This document shows positions 1 to 12,704 of a stretch of 64,000 nt of DNA, piece by piece. Every line of letters begins with the position of its first letter. The stretch's first letter is position 1. A program made the position numbers and the translations under genes. Source of the stretch: Ulota crispa (lineage: Eukaryota; Streptophyta; Bryopsida; Orthotrichales; Orthotrichaceae); contig OY987248.1 in the NCBI GenBank assembly GCA_963920765.1, forward strand, positions 3,229,001 through 3,293,000, given 5' to 3'. The notes below the pieces were generated by a model. The model was not told the origin of the DNA. It ran no database searches and saw only the letters and a list, made by a program, of their open reading frames with translations.

Positions 1-59
1 TTTTTACCCAAATACTTCATATTGTCTAGACTCTAGAGCTAGATCTTATGGTAAGATTT

Positions 60-917
60 TTAAAAATAAATTTACCATTCCTTTCATCACTTTTAATAAA
101 TTTACCATTCCTTTCATCCCAAAAGTGGCAGTTTTCAGTGTTTTTCACAGAGAAAAGGGCCTGGTCGGGGTTAATGTCAGAGTGCCGTGCCCGATATGGA
201 ATTTTCACCCGGGGCAGGAGAAAAATTATCTCTGATTCTTGGATCCTTTCAGTGTCCAAAATGGTCCCTCCGCACTGATATCGACAGTCCTCACTGGTGC
301 AATTGTCTGAGAAGTATTTGCACCTGTAGATTTGCAGAGAACTTCTCCTTTTCCAACTATCCATGTTTGCACTGCAGGAGAATGAATACAAACAACTGAC
401 AGTGATTTAATTGACGTGGAATTTTCATATTCGCTTACTTGCTGAAGATCACAAGAACACCATATTCGTTAAATTGGGAAAAAGAGTACATTTTGAGCTT
501 TTGAAGGTTTTAGGTGATCACCTAAAATCAAACTTGCAACGTTTTTTTGTACATGTGCCCTCACCTAAGAGGAGGAATTTGCGAGGGAAAAAATCTTAGT
601 GGTTCATACTGAATCTGATACCTTCAAATCTAGTTTAAGGTAACTTTTTGGGTTTAAGGTGGAGTACAAAATGGTACCTCCCCTTTTCCCAATTTAACGA
701 ATATGTTGTTCAAGGTAACTTACTGCTTTACTGCCTTCATTTCTACTAGCAATCTCGACGTCCAGATTAACTTGATATCGACCGTCGATATTCATGGTGG
801 CAGGTTTATTGTCTGATTTGCTATCAAGACATATGTACCAGTTACAGCGATCCCAATCACGGGATGTTTTGTATAAGGAAGGAGCCACACAATTAAACAT
901 GAATTCTACAATCAGAG
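60..917 (-). CDS. Possible exons of an unrecognised minus-strand gene (partial)
   Basis: Two open stretches on the minus strand look exon-like but match no family I know. The upstream one (about 745-917) encodes a run with Cys-Asn-Trp-Tyr-Ile-Cys and ends at a good donor (GCA/gtaagt). The downstream one (about 60-371) follows a good acceptor (ctgcag) and encodes a Cys-rich run including CKYFSDNCTSEDCRYQC, which suggests a disulphide-bonded secreted or extracellular domain. The gap between them holds a complete MITE. The two frames do not join in phase with the obvious splice sites, so they may not be adjacent exons, or the gene may be decayed. A further open stretch on the same strand (about 1023-1098) could be another exon. 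Confidence 0.22.
462..705. mobile_element. MITE family A, copy 1
   Basis: Short non-coding element with near-perfect terminal inverted repeats: left end CATATTCGTTAAATTGGG, right end its reverse complement. Subterminal motifs GTGATCACCTAAA and GTACATGTGCCCTCACCT are shared with the copy at 4643-4889. No coding capacity. It lies in what may be an intron of the flanking unrecognised gene. Confidence 0.8.
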
Positions 918-1759
918 TTAAACTGTGTTTTCAAAGCACATTTCTTTACGTTGAAGATGGTCTGAGAGATTTTCAAACAGGCTATACAGCATGGTGTCAT
1001 TCCATGCAGGCTACCTGCCAGCAATTCGAATTTCAAGAGGCAGGGGTCCGCGAACGGCATACCACTAATGTCTATGAGACTTGCAACTTTCTTTTCTAAA
1101 GATAAGGCAATTGAAAGCTGATGTATTTTTACAAATGGATAGTAGAAACATCCACATTGTTCGGATCTATTCTATAAACCCACACTCTGGGCTTTTTCAG
1201 AACACTCTTTCATGAAAATGTAAAACCAGGCACTTACTAACTTTGGATTCCTTCAAAACAATGAGCCAATTTATATACATCTTTGTCACAAGCTGCTATT
1301 GAATGTTTTCCCTGAATACACTAGAAAGCACGAACCTGTTTGCAAGCCGAATATCCTACATTGGAGGAATTGAGATCGCTGAATCAGCGTACAACGTCCA
1401 AGTTATGGACATCCATTGATTCTAACTGCATCGACATTAAAACTTCTCGGGGGGTGAGTTTCGAAGATAAATTAAATAATTACTGCTAATTGCATGTTGT
1501 ACACGAACAAATATGCTCAAACCACCGAGATGTACCGAATGAGATTCCCTTCGTCAAAACTTAAAACCCTGCTCGTCACTGACTATACAATCCGTCCAGC
1601 TTTTGAGCCTGTGCTGTACGCCAGAGATGCACGCATGTCCCCCTCCCAACGCAACTTGGGTCCAGAACGAAACGCCGGTGTGTAAGCCTGCACAAAAATG
1701 TATACACAATCAGAGTTGTTGACTTCATACTATTAGGTGTTTAGTTTACTCAGGAACGC

Positions 1760-2003
1760 GATACTAGTTAATTTGGGAAAAAACCGCAATTTTGGGACTT
1801 CTGAATTTTTCACTTTTTAGAGTTTTAGGTGATGTGAAGTGAATTTTATGATAATTTCTTCAAGGCCTCATAGCAATGATGAAATATCTTGAAAGAATTA
1901 TTTAAAAAAACGCTTTAAACCACCAGAATATTCTCACAAATGCAAAATTCAATATCCCCAAAATCCGTTTTGGAAAAGTGTTTTTCCCAAGGTAACGAAT
2001 ATC
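1760..2003. mobile_element. MITE family A, diverged copy
   Basis: The ends GATACTAGTTAATTTGGG and, on the other strand, GATATTCGTTACCTTGGG pair as inverted repeats and resemble those of the copies at 462 and 4643. The spacing (about 244 bp) also matches. The interior is much diverged, keeping only a TTTTAGGTGAT-like block. It ends 45 bp beyond the LOG stop codon, so it may sit in the LOG 3' untranslated region. Confidence 0.55.
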
Positions 2004-2048
2004 ATGTTCTCCAAATTCAGCTAATGAATTCCGAATTGGTCGTTGAAT

Positions 2049-3667
2049 TTAATCCGGGTCTGAGATTTCGATTACCTCCAACTTATCGAGCAGTTCGCTG
2101 GACGTCGAGGCGGAGACAACAATGCTCCGTGCAGAATTGTCAAAGAACTCCTCTTCCAGCTGCTTATCAAAAAATGATAACAACGTGTCGTAGAACCCAT
2201 CCACGTTCAAAAGTCCCACCTGCAGGCAGTAATTGCCCATGACTCCCATGAGTTACGAAACAAGTGGATTTACTATTGTAATTGTTGCTTTCATGAACAT
2301 TCCTTCGAGCTGGAGAATTCAGGAGGACAAATTAGTTTATCAGTCGTACCGGCTTCAGATGGATGCCCAATTGGTTCCAAGTTATAACTTCCACAAGCTC
2401 TTCCAGGGTTCCATAACCTCCTGCGAATCCTCCCACAGTATTCGAATTTCCTTGTCAAAATCAGCAGGCAGAGAAAGCTACGTCACAGAGATTATTACGT
2501 GACAACATATGAGTCGAAAAATTAATAGAGAGTTACCATACCTGGAAGAGCAACGAAAGCGTCTGCTTGGCGGGCCATTTCAGCTTTCCTTTGATGCATG
2601 TCCGGCACCACGATCAGCTCTCCCACAGTACTGCCTGTGATCTGCAGATGCTTGAAGAGATCAGTACTACTTTTCTCCCAACACACTTCGAGGGACAGAC
2701 CATTCTGTGCAGACTCTTTCGTAGCAAGAAAATGCATGGATCGTTCAAGATTTCGTACCTCTTGGCCAATGAGTGCCTTGGGAATCACTCTGCCAATCCA
2801 GAAATCGAAACAGAAGCAAGTTTAGTTCGTGGACAAGTACATAGCTGCACTATGCGTTGATTCAAACAACACTAACTGTCCCTAATACTATCAAGCCAAA
2901 GCGCCAAACAATTTTCAAATTATAGAATCCTCATTGAGCTCGCTTCATCATATATATAATTATGTTCAGTGGTGCCAGGCGGAGAAAACGAGGACAAATA
3001 CAATGCTGCACAATGGGTTGATTCAAACAACACTGACAGTCCCTACTATCAAGCCAAAGCGCTAAATAATTTTCAAATTATAGAATCCTCATTCAGCTCG
3101 CTTCATGTGTATGATTATATGTTTCAGGGGTGCCAAGCGGAGAAAACGAGGAGGTTGATTTACACATTTCACTGACCCTACAACGTGCCCCCCACCGGAA
3201 TGCACCGTGTGCGCCACTCGACCCATGAGCCCTATGCTTCCACCCCCGTAGACCAAGTCGATCTGTCGCTTCACCTACAATTAATTATCATGAAGAACAC
3301 AAACAAGCAAAGTGAGAACTGTTTCTTCAAAAAACGCTAGAAATAATACTCAATTCTCATCCTTGAATTCCTTATTCTCTCGCTCCCCGTGGAGAGAATC
3401 AACTGGGAAGTGTTGTCAGGTCGCCGATCCCGTGCGAAAGAAAGGGAGGGAAAACAAAAAAATTCAAAAAAAATTCAAAATTGAAGAGACGACACTGACC
3501 AACTCCCGGCCCAGATGAAGCGCTTCATTGGTGAAGGTATCTTTCCGGCCGCTACTGCTGCCACAGAACACACAAACCCTCCTGAATCGACTTTTCGACG
3601 AGGAAACAATAACGTCGTCGTCGTCCCCATAACTCAAATCTCCGTCGACCTCGTGTTTCCCGCTCAT
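2049..3667 (-). CDS. LOG: Cytokinin riboside 5'-monophosphate phosphoribohydrolase (LOG)
   Basis: LOG enzymes cleave the ribose 5'-phosphate from cytokinin nucleotides, releasing active free-base cytokinin in one cytosolic step. Six exons, reading back: 3500-3667, 3177-3274, 2759-2789, 2542-2641, 2350-2420, 2049-2219. Joined they give 212 aa, the usual LOG size, and all phases close. Visible motifs are [22 protein letters not shown], the family signature [16 protein letters not shown] spanning the exon 4/5 junction, MHQRKAEMA, and [13 protein letters not shown] near the end. The ATG at 3667 is the first in frame; an in-frame TTG lies just before it. An Asp-rich stretch (residues 14-18) precedes the conserved domain. 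Intron 2 carries a recent tandem duplication. Family assignment is very secure; which LOG paralogue cannot be told. Confidence 0.95.
2844..3153. repeat. Tandem duplication (~160 bp unit) inside LOG intron 2
   Basis: Two adjacent copies (about 2844-2994 and 3005-3153) share long near-identical runs, including TTCAAATTATAGAATCCTCA and GGCGGAGAAAACGAGG / AGCGGAGAAAACGAGG. The second copy ends 24 bp before the intron 2 donor at 3177. Confidence 0.85.
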
Positions 3668-4024
3668 TCTTCTCTCGATCAAATTTCGCTCTAAATTTTC
3701 CTCTCTTTCAATATTAATACAGAATGACTATCGTCGAGATTGAAGGCTTCGTTCTCAAGAGTAATAAATTGTGATATTTTAATGATCTCTTCCCTGGCCT
3801 CCTCTAGAGCACGGTTCCCAGATTGATTTCCGGTCCGTCAAAATTGCATAAATATAAGTAGAGAGTCGAGACTACTCGAGATCAGAGCGACAATATTCTA
3901 TAAAAATGTGTCTCTCCTGCATGCGGAGGGAGGCACATGCCAGACCTTCGATGTTCATAAAGACGTTCAATTAAGCTGCTGCCTTCCGAACCAGAACACC
4001 AAACTTCCTGGCAAAGATATAATT

Positions 4025-4177
4025 ATGGCTCTACCGACGCGGAATGAATTTAGTGCTGCATGCATATGTTGCGAAAGAGACGACAAAACTTGTGCGGAAA
4101 TAAACATATTTAAGAATTGTACAGTTTGCGGAGCAACGACAAAAATCAGCGTGGGTATGAGCAAACGGGAGAAGTGA
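4025..4177 (+). CDS. Candidate small Cys-rich ORF (weak)
   Basis: A 50-codon ORF from an ATG encodes a peptide with two Cys clusters (CICC and CTVC) plus a single Cys between them. The open frame runs back to 3908 without a stop but without an in-frame ATG there. A TATA-like ATAAATATA lies near 3847 and the first ATG after it (3906) is in another frame and reads only 22 codons. No signal peptide is evident for the 50-codon version. It could be a short secreted Cys-rich peptide with a missed intron, a long non-coding transcript, or chance. Confidence 0.15.
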   Translation: MALPTRNEFSAACICCERDDKTCAEINIFKNCTVCGATTKISVGMSKREK

Positions 4178-4642
4178 AGGCTCTAGGTCTTGCGATGGCA
4201 GGCCCCGACAAGCCTACAATAGAGTGGCAGGGCGGACTTGGACGACCGAGCTGATTCGCCTTTGTAAGTCCCTGCGTCTGATGGACGGCGACTGTTGTAT
4301 ACGACTTCACTCACCCCGTCCTTAGAGCATTCTGTTGAGATAAGTATTCTACTATTATGCTTTTCACTATAGTTACGTAGAGTTTACTTTAGTACAAGAA
4401 TCCCATAGATCAATAAGAGAAAAGTATTTTTACTTTGTATATGTGGAAACCTACTTGGAATATGAGAACTTCTAAACTTCTTTCTTCTCATATATCTTTT
4501 ATGTCCTTGTTGTGTTTTTTATTTTCAACACATCCACACCCTTGTATGCTAATCAGGCTCTCAATAGCATTGACGTGGTTTTTTTGCTTGGCGTGCTTCA
4601 CTGCAAATGTGTTACACCGTTTACAAGTTAAGGCCTACAACA

Positions 4643-4889
4643 CCATATTAGGTAATTTGGGCAAAAGGGTACATTTTGGGACTTTTAGGTTCTAGGTGAT
4701 CACCTAGAGCCAAGCTCAAGGTTTTTTTTTTTGGTACATGTGCCCTCACCTGAGAGGAGGAATTTGTGAGGGAAAATTCTTAGTGGCTCACATTAAATCT
4801 GATACCTTCAAATCTGATTTAAGGTAACTTTTTAGGTTTAAGGTGGAATACAAAATGGTACCTCCGTTTTTCCAGATTACCTAATATGG
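4643..4889. mobile_element. MITE family A, copy 2
   Basis: Left end CCATATTAGGTAATTTGGG, right end its near-perfect reverse complement. The interior aligns along its whole length with the 462-705 copy, including GTGATCACCTAGA, a ten-T tract and ATCTGATACCTTCAAATC. Non-coding. Confidence 0.82.
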
Positions 4890-6058
4890 CATTCTACTCA
4901 ATTGTAGCTCAAACATGAGAATATTAAGGGTTTTGTAAATTGTTAGTGTGCCCAAATCTACGGGTAATCATTTTTCCAAAACATTAAAATTTGTATATGC
5001 TAAGACATAATTCAAAATCAAAAATATGATTTACATTCTCAAAACTAATGTTATTAATTAAACTCAATTAGTAGTCGAAACTAAGAGTTTTTCATATATG
5101 CTTTTGTTACATATTCGTACTACATTGGATCATTATCCCAAATACTGTGCTTAAAAAACGGTATGACGCTTGGTTGCTAAAGCATTCTTGTCAAGCCTAG
5201 GGAGGAAAAATGAGGAGTAACTCAATTTCTCATAATTTACATGGAAATTGATTTTATATATATGTACGTATACATGTACATACATGCAGTTGGGTACTCT
5301 AATCATATAATCAGCCTATTTGAATCATTCAATTTTTTTGGGTGAAACGTGGAGTATAATTGGTATGTTTTTGTCAACAAAATTATCATTGCATTCTTAT
5401 CCAATTCAATCAAGCATATCAAATATCAGTTTCTAAAAAGCAAAACTTCATTTGCAGTAAATTTTTTAAGTGAAAATTCATGGTTTTACAAGGCATTTGA
5501 TTAAAAATGATTGGTGATGAATTTTTTAAAATTGATTAAGGAGATCTATAGAGAACATCCATATGCGTCTTCCCTTCAATAAGTATATCCAAAAAAGGTT
5601 TTACAATTCTTTCTATAGAGATTTTAATGTCAGAGGGACAATCTCCAAATTTTGTAAAAACTAATATTTCTTTATTATAATTAGTTTTTTTCTATTTGCC
5701 CTACACATGGTATTTAATTTTGTACATTTGAGCATGATGGTACAATTACTTTGCAAAAATTTACTCAACTTAAATAGAGACATCTATTGTACAAAATTGA
5801 GGCATTGTCCTTTTGACATTGAAATCTTTGTAGAAAGAATTGTGAAACTTTTTGGATATGCTTGTTGAAGAGAAGATGTGCATATGGATGTTCTCTACAT
5901 ATCTCCTTAATCAATTTTAAAAATTCTTCACCAATCATTTTTAATAAAATACCATGTAAAACCACAAATTTTCACTTTAAGAATTCATCACAAGTGAAGT
6001 TTTTCTTTTCTTGAAATTAATATTTGGTACTGGTAATTTACCCTATTATTATTAGGTC

Positions 6059-7490
6059 TTAATCCCTAAATGCCCAAGGCACTTTTTGGGCTTCTAGGAA
6101 TTTGTTCTAAATTGAACAAAAAATCAACATTTTGATAAATTGTAGGATAGTTGCAAGAAACACCTCACGGTTTTATCTCAAAATGCCTCTTTTTGGGTGT
6201 AATACTGGCAGTGCTACTAGTACTGTAAATACTACATAGCATCCTCACACTGAAAATCTGAATTGTCCCTCCCATCCCAAATCTATTGGGAACGAGGCAC
6301 GTGGCATGTCATTTATGAAGGCCAACTATCAACAATGGCAATTCAATGAATGGATGAAAAAAATTTAAATCCTCAAAAGATGTTAGTGGTCAGTGGTACT
6401 ACATAGTGCTAGTAAATGGAGGGGAGTACTACATAGGCATGTGGAGTAGAAATTACCATAATTTCTAAGTTGGCATATTTTTAATTCTTAGAATTACAAA
6501 AAAACCAAAAAAAATAAAACAAAAATTGGCCATTTGTGGCCTCCTTGATTGGCTTGAAATGATGAAAGTATTTTTTATAGGAAGATTTTTGTCTATCACC
6601 TAGGTAGGGAGATAGGATGCCCACTTTGAGAGAACGTGTAAGGCATAGAATTTAGAGATCTGCAAAACCGGTCTACAAATTTGTGTAATGATGCCTCCTA
6701 AATCACTACCCTAATTTGTGGCCAAAAATTTGCATTTTTTGACCCAATGCAATACTGAAAACCCCCAAAACCATTTGGGTAGACATACAATTGATATTCA
6801 ATTATAAATAGTAAAATAATTTTTTAAAATATCAAAAAATTATTGAACGTCAATAACTTTGATGTTTTCCTTACCTTAAAATTTCAGGTCAAAAGGACTT
6901 GTTAAGCAAAAGATATGATCCTAATACCACCCGCTCGGGAGGAAGGGGACACAATTTAGTACTAGTGTTTCTTGCAATCACCATGTATTAGTTTTTTTTT
7001 AAATTGTAACCATACAAAATCAAACTACATATGTTAGAGATCACATAGGAAAAGAAAGCACAACAATATCTTTTATGGATTGAAAGATTATAATGTTTGA
7101 TCAAGAGGGTGTTAAAAACTTAAAACTATAAAAATGACTTGAAGTTTTTCTACCCTCTTTTCACATGTCAAATCAAAAAAATGGTCACATGAAAAATATG
7201 GGGTTAAAGTACATAACATGCATAACTCTAATCAATTTACAGCTTTTCAAAATCTTCTCTACAATTTTTTTAAATGAATTTCTAGTGTAATTTTTTCTCC
7301 AAGGTCTAGTGTATTTGAGGCTCATTTCTAAGAGCTCTCAACACTAAGAAAAAGTCAAGATTGCAATGGTCACCCTTGCACAAAGCCTCAAATAGAAAAA
7401 TCATAATCAATCATCTATAAAATTGGTTTTTTGATGCTAAAACTAGACTTTAGAAAGAATGATTTAAAAATACATTTATTTAGGGGTTAA
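6059..7490. mobile_element. Possible TTAA-bounded element (weak copy)
   Basis: TTAA at 6059 is followed by TCCCTAAATGCCCAAGG, which matches the end of the strong element at 28701. At 7481-7490 TAGGGGTTAA gives a matching reversed end over only about 9 bp. The pairing could be coincidental; the left end alone is convincing. Confidence 0.35.
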
Positions 7491-7929
7491 GTCAAATGTT
7501 AGTTACAAAAACCACAATACACCAAATGTCATGGTTATGGTATCATCTGAAAGATAATCAAGTCATGGTTTTGTATCAAGTTCTAAATTCCTAAATGATT
7601 GAAGTATGAGTTAGTTATTAGGGTTTTAATGAGGTAAGGTCAAGCTCAAGCTCAAATCTGAAATTGTCCTATTATCACTTCCTTGGAGGTTTTCATTGTC
7701 ATAAATGATCATATTTTGTCATTTTCATATTTGGACTTCTTCTTCCCTCCTTTGGCCTCATGGTCATGCATAAAGTTGACAAATTTCAGCTGTTTTTTAT
7801 ATTTTACAATTGACATTTCTATACTATAACTAAGGTGTTGGGAGAATAGATTTTATGTCTAAGGTCTTCATAGCTAATACGCTCTATCTTTTGCAAATTT
7901 TGATCATCACATGGAAAAAAATTGCACTC

Positions 7930-8341
7930 TTAACCCATTAAGGACTGGTCAACTAGTTTTGGTCAATTTTGACTCTTTTCAATTTGTAAAGAGAGCATGT
8001 CAAGGAATTTGATGACGTGGCAAAGGGGACAGGTTTGGGGAATTGGAAAGTGAAGAGTTTAGGATAATAACCATGTCAATCTAAGGTGGCATGTGGCTAG
8101 AGGGTTGAAAAATCTAAAAGAGTACCGGCTGAAAATACACCAATAAATGCAAAAAGATGGCCATAACAACTAAAGAGTGAGCATAATTCATGATGAATAA
8201 CACTAAACGCTGCAAGATACTTCCATCTATACGGTTAGATCTGTGATAGACATCTATATTCAATATCCCTAAAATTTCCCTCAAATAGAAATACAAAGGA
8301 TTGCCCACCCCCGGAATCGACCACGGTCATTAAAGGGTTAA
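7930..8341. mobile_element. TTAA-bounded element, subfamily B, short copy
   Basis: TTAA on both sides. Left end CCCATTAAGGACTGGTC and reversed right end CCCTTTAATGACCGTGG pair as inverted repeats and resemble the 22757-23671 element. At 412 bp it is less than half that element's length, as expected for an internal deletion. Non-coding. Confidence 0.6.
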
Positions 8342-9098
8342 GTAAAGGATTCTAATGTTTTTCATACAATATTTGTCAACCCAAATTTGAAACTAAACCC
8401 TACAAGATATGGATTTTGAAGTGATAATAGGGACATAGTGATAATAGGGTAAACTACCTGTATGCTTGATTGGGATTGCGTAAGAATGCAATTGTAATTT
8501 TTCTGAAAAGACATACCAATTATACTCCACGCAATTATACTCCACGGTTCATTAAAAAAACTGAATGGCTCAAATAGGCCGTTTGTAAGATTACTGTACC
8601 TGACTGTACAATGATCTTGTCTCCTAGAGTACAAATTCAGTAAATAGCACCAATGAAAAGAGGAGAACAAGCTATTCAGTTCCTAGTAAGAAAATGGTCA
8701 AATTCTGTACAAATAACCGTACCAGATAAGACAGTAATCACAAATTCACACAAAACTTGCTGCACACAGATGGTCATTAACTACTGAATTTGTAAATTCT
8801 CAAGGTTTGGGCATCTCGTATCCATTGAACAATAGTCAACCCGGATCGATTCAAAATCCTGTGGCCATATCCAGAAAGGAACTTGAAGAAACCTAACAAA
8901 AGTGTTCCAGCGTGAGAATCCCAACTATGGAACGTCTTAAGTGCCAGGTTTCGATCCTGCAAAAGACAGAGAGAGGTGATGCTAACACCAGACATCCCTT
9001 AAATGAAAGATTCATTACTAATGACGACCAAGGGCGAACCCGTGCACGGTCTCCTCTTTGGATTCAAGCAACGCGTAGAGTGGCAGATGTTCAATAAC

Positions 9099-12000
9099 CT
9101 ATTTAACAGAAGGATCAATTTCCCCTAAAAAGATCTGCTTATCACTACCACATGACCCAATGATAGGTTCCCTTGGATGAAGCACTGCTTCATTGACGCA
9201 ACCTGCATGGCCTGGAAGCTGCAAACACACGCAATAAATAGGAATTTTATGAGCTTGCGTTTGTTTTAAGCTGCTGAAATTCATTCCAAGACACAAGCAA
9301 AAGGCAACGAAATGTTGAAGGATGATAGAACAGAGCCAACGACTATCATAAGCATGTACACTGTTGGTGAAAACCATCATTAGTAGACAAAAAAATACAG
9401 AGAGAGAAGTTAGAAGAGCAGATAAGACATACCTTGTACAAAATTCTACGTGACGTAGTATCCCAAATGTACACCATACGATCGGCACTACCGGATGTCA
9501 CTTTCTGGCCATCTGCTGACCAATTGCATTTCAGCAAGTTCTTTTCAAAGTTGTGCTGATGTCCAGAAAATATTTTCACACATCGATTCTGCAATCACAA
9601 CAAAAAAATATATCATTATAATGATAGCAAACGCATTTCACCGTCATTCGCATCACCTCCTGCTGACAACATGCAAGCAATGGTGTAAATGGAACAAAGG
9701 AGTACGTAAACATAACAAGAAATTTTTTCCAGAACTGGAAAAACGATGGGAACCATCCTGATTCAAAACTAAAAGGTGTCCAGCTGAAAAAGATTTATCT
9801 ATACCAAGACGTCAAATTATTAACTCTGATAAGTTTGTTAACTCTGACTATATGCTTGCATGAAAAGTGTCATCATTTAACTCAAAATGTACATGTAAAA
9901 AGCAAATATTCATATTTAATATTGTCGTTGGTGTGTTTGAAAGTCCGTTAAAAGTAAAAGCTATAGCAAGATGTTAGAAATGTTATAAATTCCGTGTAGC
10001 TCATAGTAAACGCACTACCTGGGATAGATGAACAGGCATACAAAAAAGAAATCTTTGCAAGAACAGCCAACAGGAAAGGAAGGTGCAAGTTCACTGTCCT
10101 AAGACCACCTCCGCTGATAGCCTGATATACGGCCAGTCCACAGGCTCAAGGGTACAGATGCTGTACCAAGATACCTAAACAGGGAAGCGGGAAGAAGTGG
10201 AAGAAAATAATCTGTTGGGCATGATTCCACTGGCCCATGTTCCACGATGAGAGATCAATTGCGCATTGAAAACGACGAGAAATGTACCTGAGGTGCATAC
10301 GGCCTCATATCCCAGACTCGCAACGAGCAATCCATGGAATTCGTAAGCAGATAGGATCCATCTGGGCTTAGCTGCATGCTAGTTATTGTCTCCGTGTGTC
10401 CTTGTAGCTTCATAGACACTTCATTCTTGCGGAGGTCCCACACTTTGATGTCATTGTCAATGCCTCCGCTGAAGATTTTGTCTGCACTGTCAGAGAATGC
10501 TACTGCTGTGACCTGTTTAACAAGACCACATACTGAACATTTCAGGAACAGCAAAAGGTAACATTGTTGAATACATAGGCATCCATCAATGTTGGTTGGC
10601 AGTCAATACCAGTGAGATGCACAATATGTTGTGAAGTTTGGCCACTTTAATGTCTATATCATGCTATCATACAACATACAATATCGCTAGCTATATGCAA
10701 ACCCGGACGTAGCATCAACGTTCACACCCTAAACTAAACTAAACTAAACTAAACCACTTTCCTGAGGTCAACAAACAAATTCTACAGTCAAAGAGCGAGC
10801 AATGAGATGATCTTGGAACCCTCACCTGATACTTATCTGGGAAGGTTTGGATGCAACCACGATGGCGCATATCCCACAGTTTAGCAGTGCCATCGTCTGA
10901 GCCGCTAACTATAAGAGGCGGTCCCCTTTTAGCTGAACAACAGCTGTTTACAAATGAAGAATGCTCGGCCATCTTTTTCACCTGCACAAACATCCAAAAA
11001 AAATTAGGTGAAAAACAAAAGAGTAGATATACGCGTACAGTTTGCTTTGCACAACTAGAAGAAATCATAATTACACAACTAGAAAAAAGAAACAAACCTG
11101 CTTCCCGGTGACTGCATCCCATGCACGAACAGTTTTATCAGGACTAGCTGAGATGATGTGTTGTCCATCGGTGGTCCAGCAAAGATCCAGAACCGCATTA
11201 CGGTGACCCTTCAATACCATGTAGTTATCACAATCACCTTGCACATTCCATAAAACTGCCACCCCCACAAGGCTCAGTCAGATCATGCCGCCTACTGCTG
11301 GTATTCGCTACTGTCGATGTGCAAATTATCACATTAGAACGTTGCAGTTTATATATCCACAAAACAGAACCATCTGCAAAAAGAATACCTGCAGAAACTT
11401 TAAACAGCCCTTCGTCAAGGGAACTTACATATATGCTTGTCATGCGATCCAGACGCGATTGCAGTGCCTTGGGGATTAAACTTCATGGTGTAGACTGCGG
11501 CCTGCACAAAATACAAATGCACCATTCAGAGATTCGTAGTCAACACATTCAATACACAAAATAAACGAATTTAGAATTAAAAATCGTTGCCAAAACATAC
11601 TGAGGTAGTGCTTCCAAATAAGAGTATACCCCATGGCCTGTGAGCAGCATTATTGGTGCGTCGAGGCTGGACGTCCTTTTCACGGACTAACATGTCAAAA
11701 TAGATGGCACAAACGATTTGCATTAGAAGAACAATTCAAAAATCTGTATCCATACAAAAGTTTACAATATATTTTGTATGTAAAACACCACTTAGAGAAA
11801 TATGAAGAGTGAAGGTATGGAATTCTTTAAACGAAACACTAGAACCGCAAATGTTGAAAGCTCCTGGTCAAAATGCACGATTTTCCACTTACGATAACAA
11901 TTCTATACAAGGATGTCTAGATTGTTAAACTCTTTGACCTATCCAATTTGCATACCAGATCTCTAGGTATTTTGAAGACGAATTATTATATTAGAGATAC

Positions 12001-12387
12001 ACGTATTAAGGGCACTTATATCAGAAATTTGTATTGCTACTTCCGTGCTTGACTCGGAAAACTTGGGTAACATGAATCAACAACACAGGGTTGCAAACAA
12101 AGGAATTTACTGGACGGAAGAACGGTATAGCAATCTCCCATATAGTCCAAAATTCGCTCACATGAAATAAGAATCGAAGAAAATGCCACATAAAAATACA
12201 TGAGAGTGGCCATGAAAGAGCTTAAATAAATTCCAGGAGAAGAAAATCCTACATCGTTTGATAACCCGAGCTGATTTTTGGGCTGGGAAAGACCATTTCC
12301 AGCAGTAACCAAAGCGTCTTCATCGATCCGCTGCCGCTTCGCCACCAGAGCCAAGTCATCTTCCTCACCAGCTCTTTTCATCGCCAT
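9099..12387 (-). CDS. SNRNP40: U5 snRNP 40 kDa protein, WD40 repeat splicing factor
   Basis: A nuclear WD40 propeller of the U5 snRNP and tri-snRNP, a partner of PRP8 and Brr2 in the spliceosome. Eight exons, reading back: 12253-12387, 11630-11686, 11429-11501, 11098-11255, 10826-10981, 10288-10512, 9433-9588, 9099-9218. All phases close, giving 359 aa, close to the human protein. The N-terminus is basic and low-complexity (about 1-48); then RTSSLDAPIMLLTGH starts the propeller, and blades are marked by FLWNVQGDCDN, KTVRAWD, GTAKLWD, NDIKVWDLR, SLRVWDMRPYAPQ and MVYIWDTTSRRILYK. The final blade (HPREPIIGSCGSDKQIFLGEI) departs slightly from the usual pattern. ATG chosen at 12387; a second ATG two codons on is equally possible. 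The upstream region has telo-box-like CTAAACCCTAAA. Confidence 0.95.
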
Positions 12388-12704
12388 CCTTGTCAAATTC
12401 CACAATGAAAATAACCTCCAAATCTAAAAGCACAACTCAACAGTCATCACTCAAACACTCTTCTTACCGACACAGTGTAGACTATATAATACGGAGCCTT
12501 TCAATTAATGAAAAAACCAAGTCCATTGCAAGATCCTAGACCTAAAAACTCAAACCCTAATAAACTTTAGCATCAGAAGTCTTCAAGTAACCATTTTCTC
12601 TAGTCCAAAATAAACAAAAACAAAAATGTTAAAATAGTTTTAAAGAGAAAGCACAACTCGAGGATTGCAGTACTGTGCGAAGAGATTACATTGCAGAAAA
12701 TTAC

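Larger units (their letters stand above)
6031..8458. mobile_element. 2.4-kb insertion inside the family D right arm
   Basis: Its ends pair as inverted repeats: left GGTAATTTACCCTATTAT, right (reversed) GGTAGTTTACCCTATTAT. Removing it restores the foldback arm, with a possible 3-bp GTA duplication at the borders. It has no long ORF and itself contains one clear (7930-8341) and one weak (6059-7490) TTAA-bounded element. It could be a non-autonomous DNA transposon or a stack of insertions. Confidence 0.55.
5291..8600. mobile_element. Long-arm foldback element, family D, split by a later insertion
   Basis: Left arm about 5291-5650; the inverted right arm runs 5765-6030 and resumes at 8459-8600. 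The two parts of the right arm join seamlessly when compared with the intact family member at 20701-21564. Outer ends are GGGTACTCTAATC and, reversed, GGTACAGTAATC. The arms share sequences such as CGTGGAGTATAATTGGTATG. No intact protein is encoded; weak short ORFs in the arms are shared between copies only because the DNA is. Confidence 0.7.
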
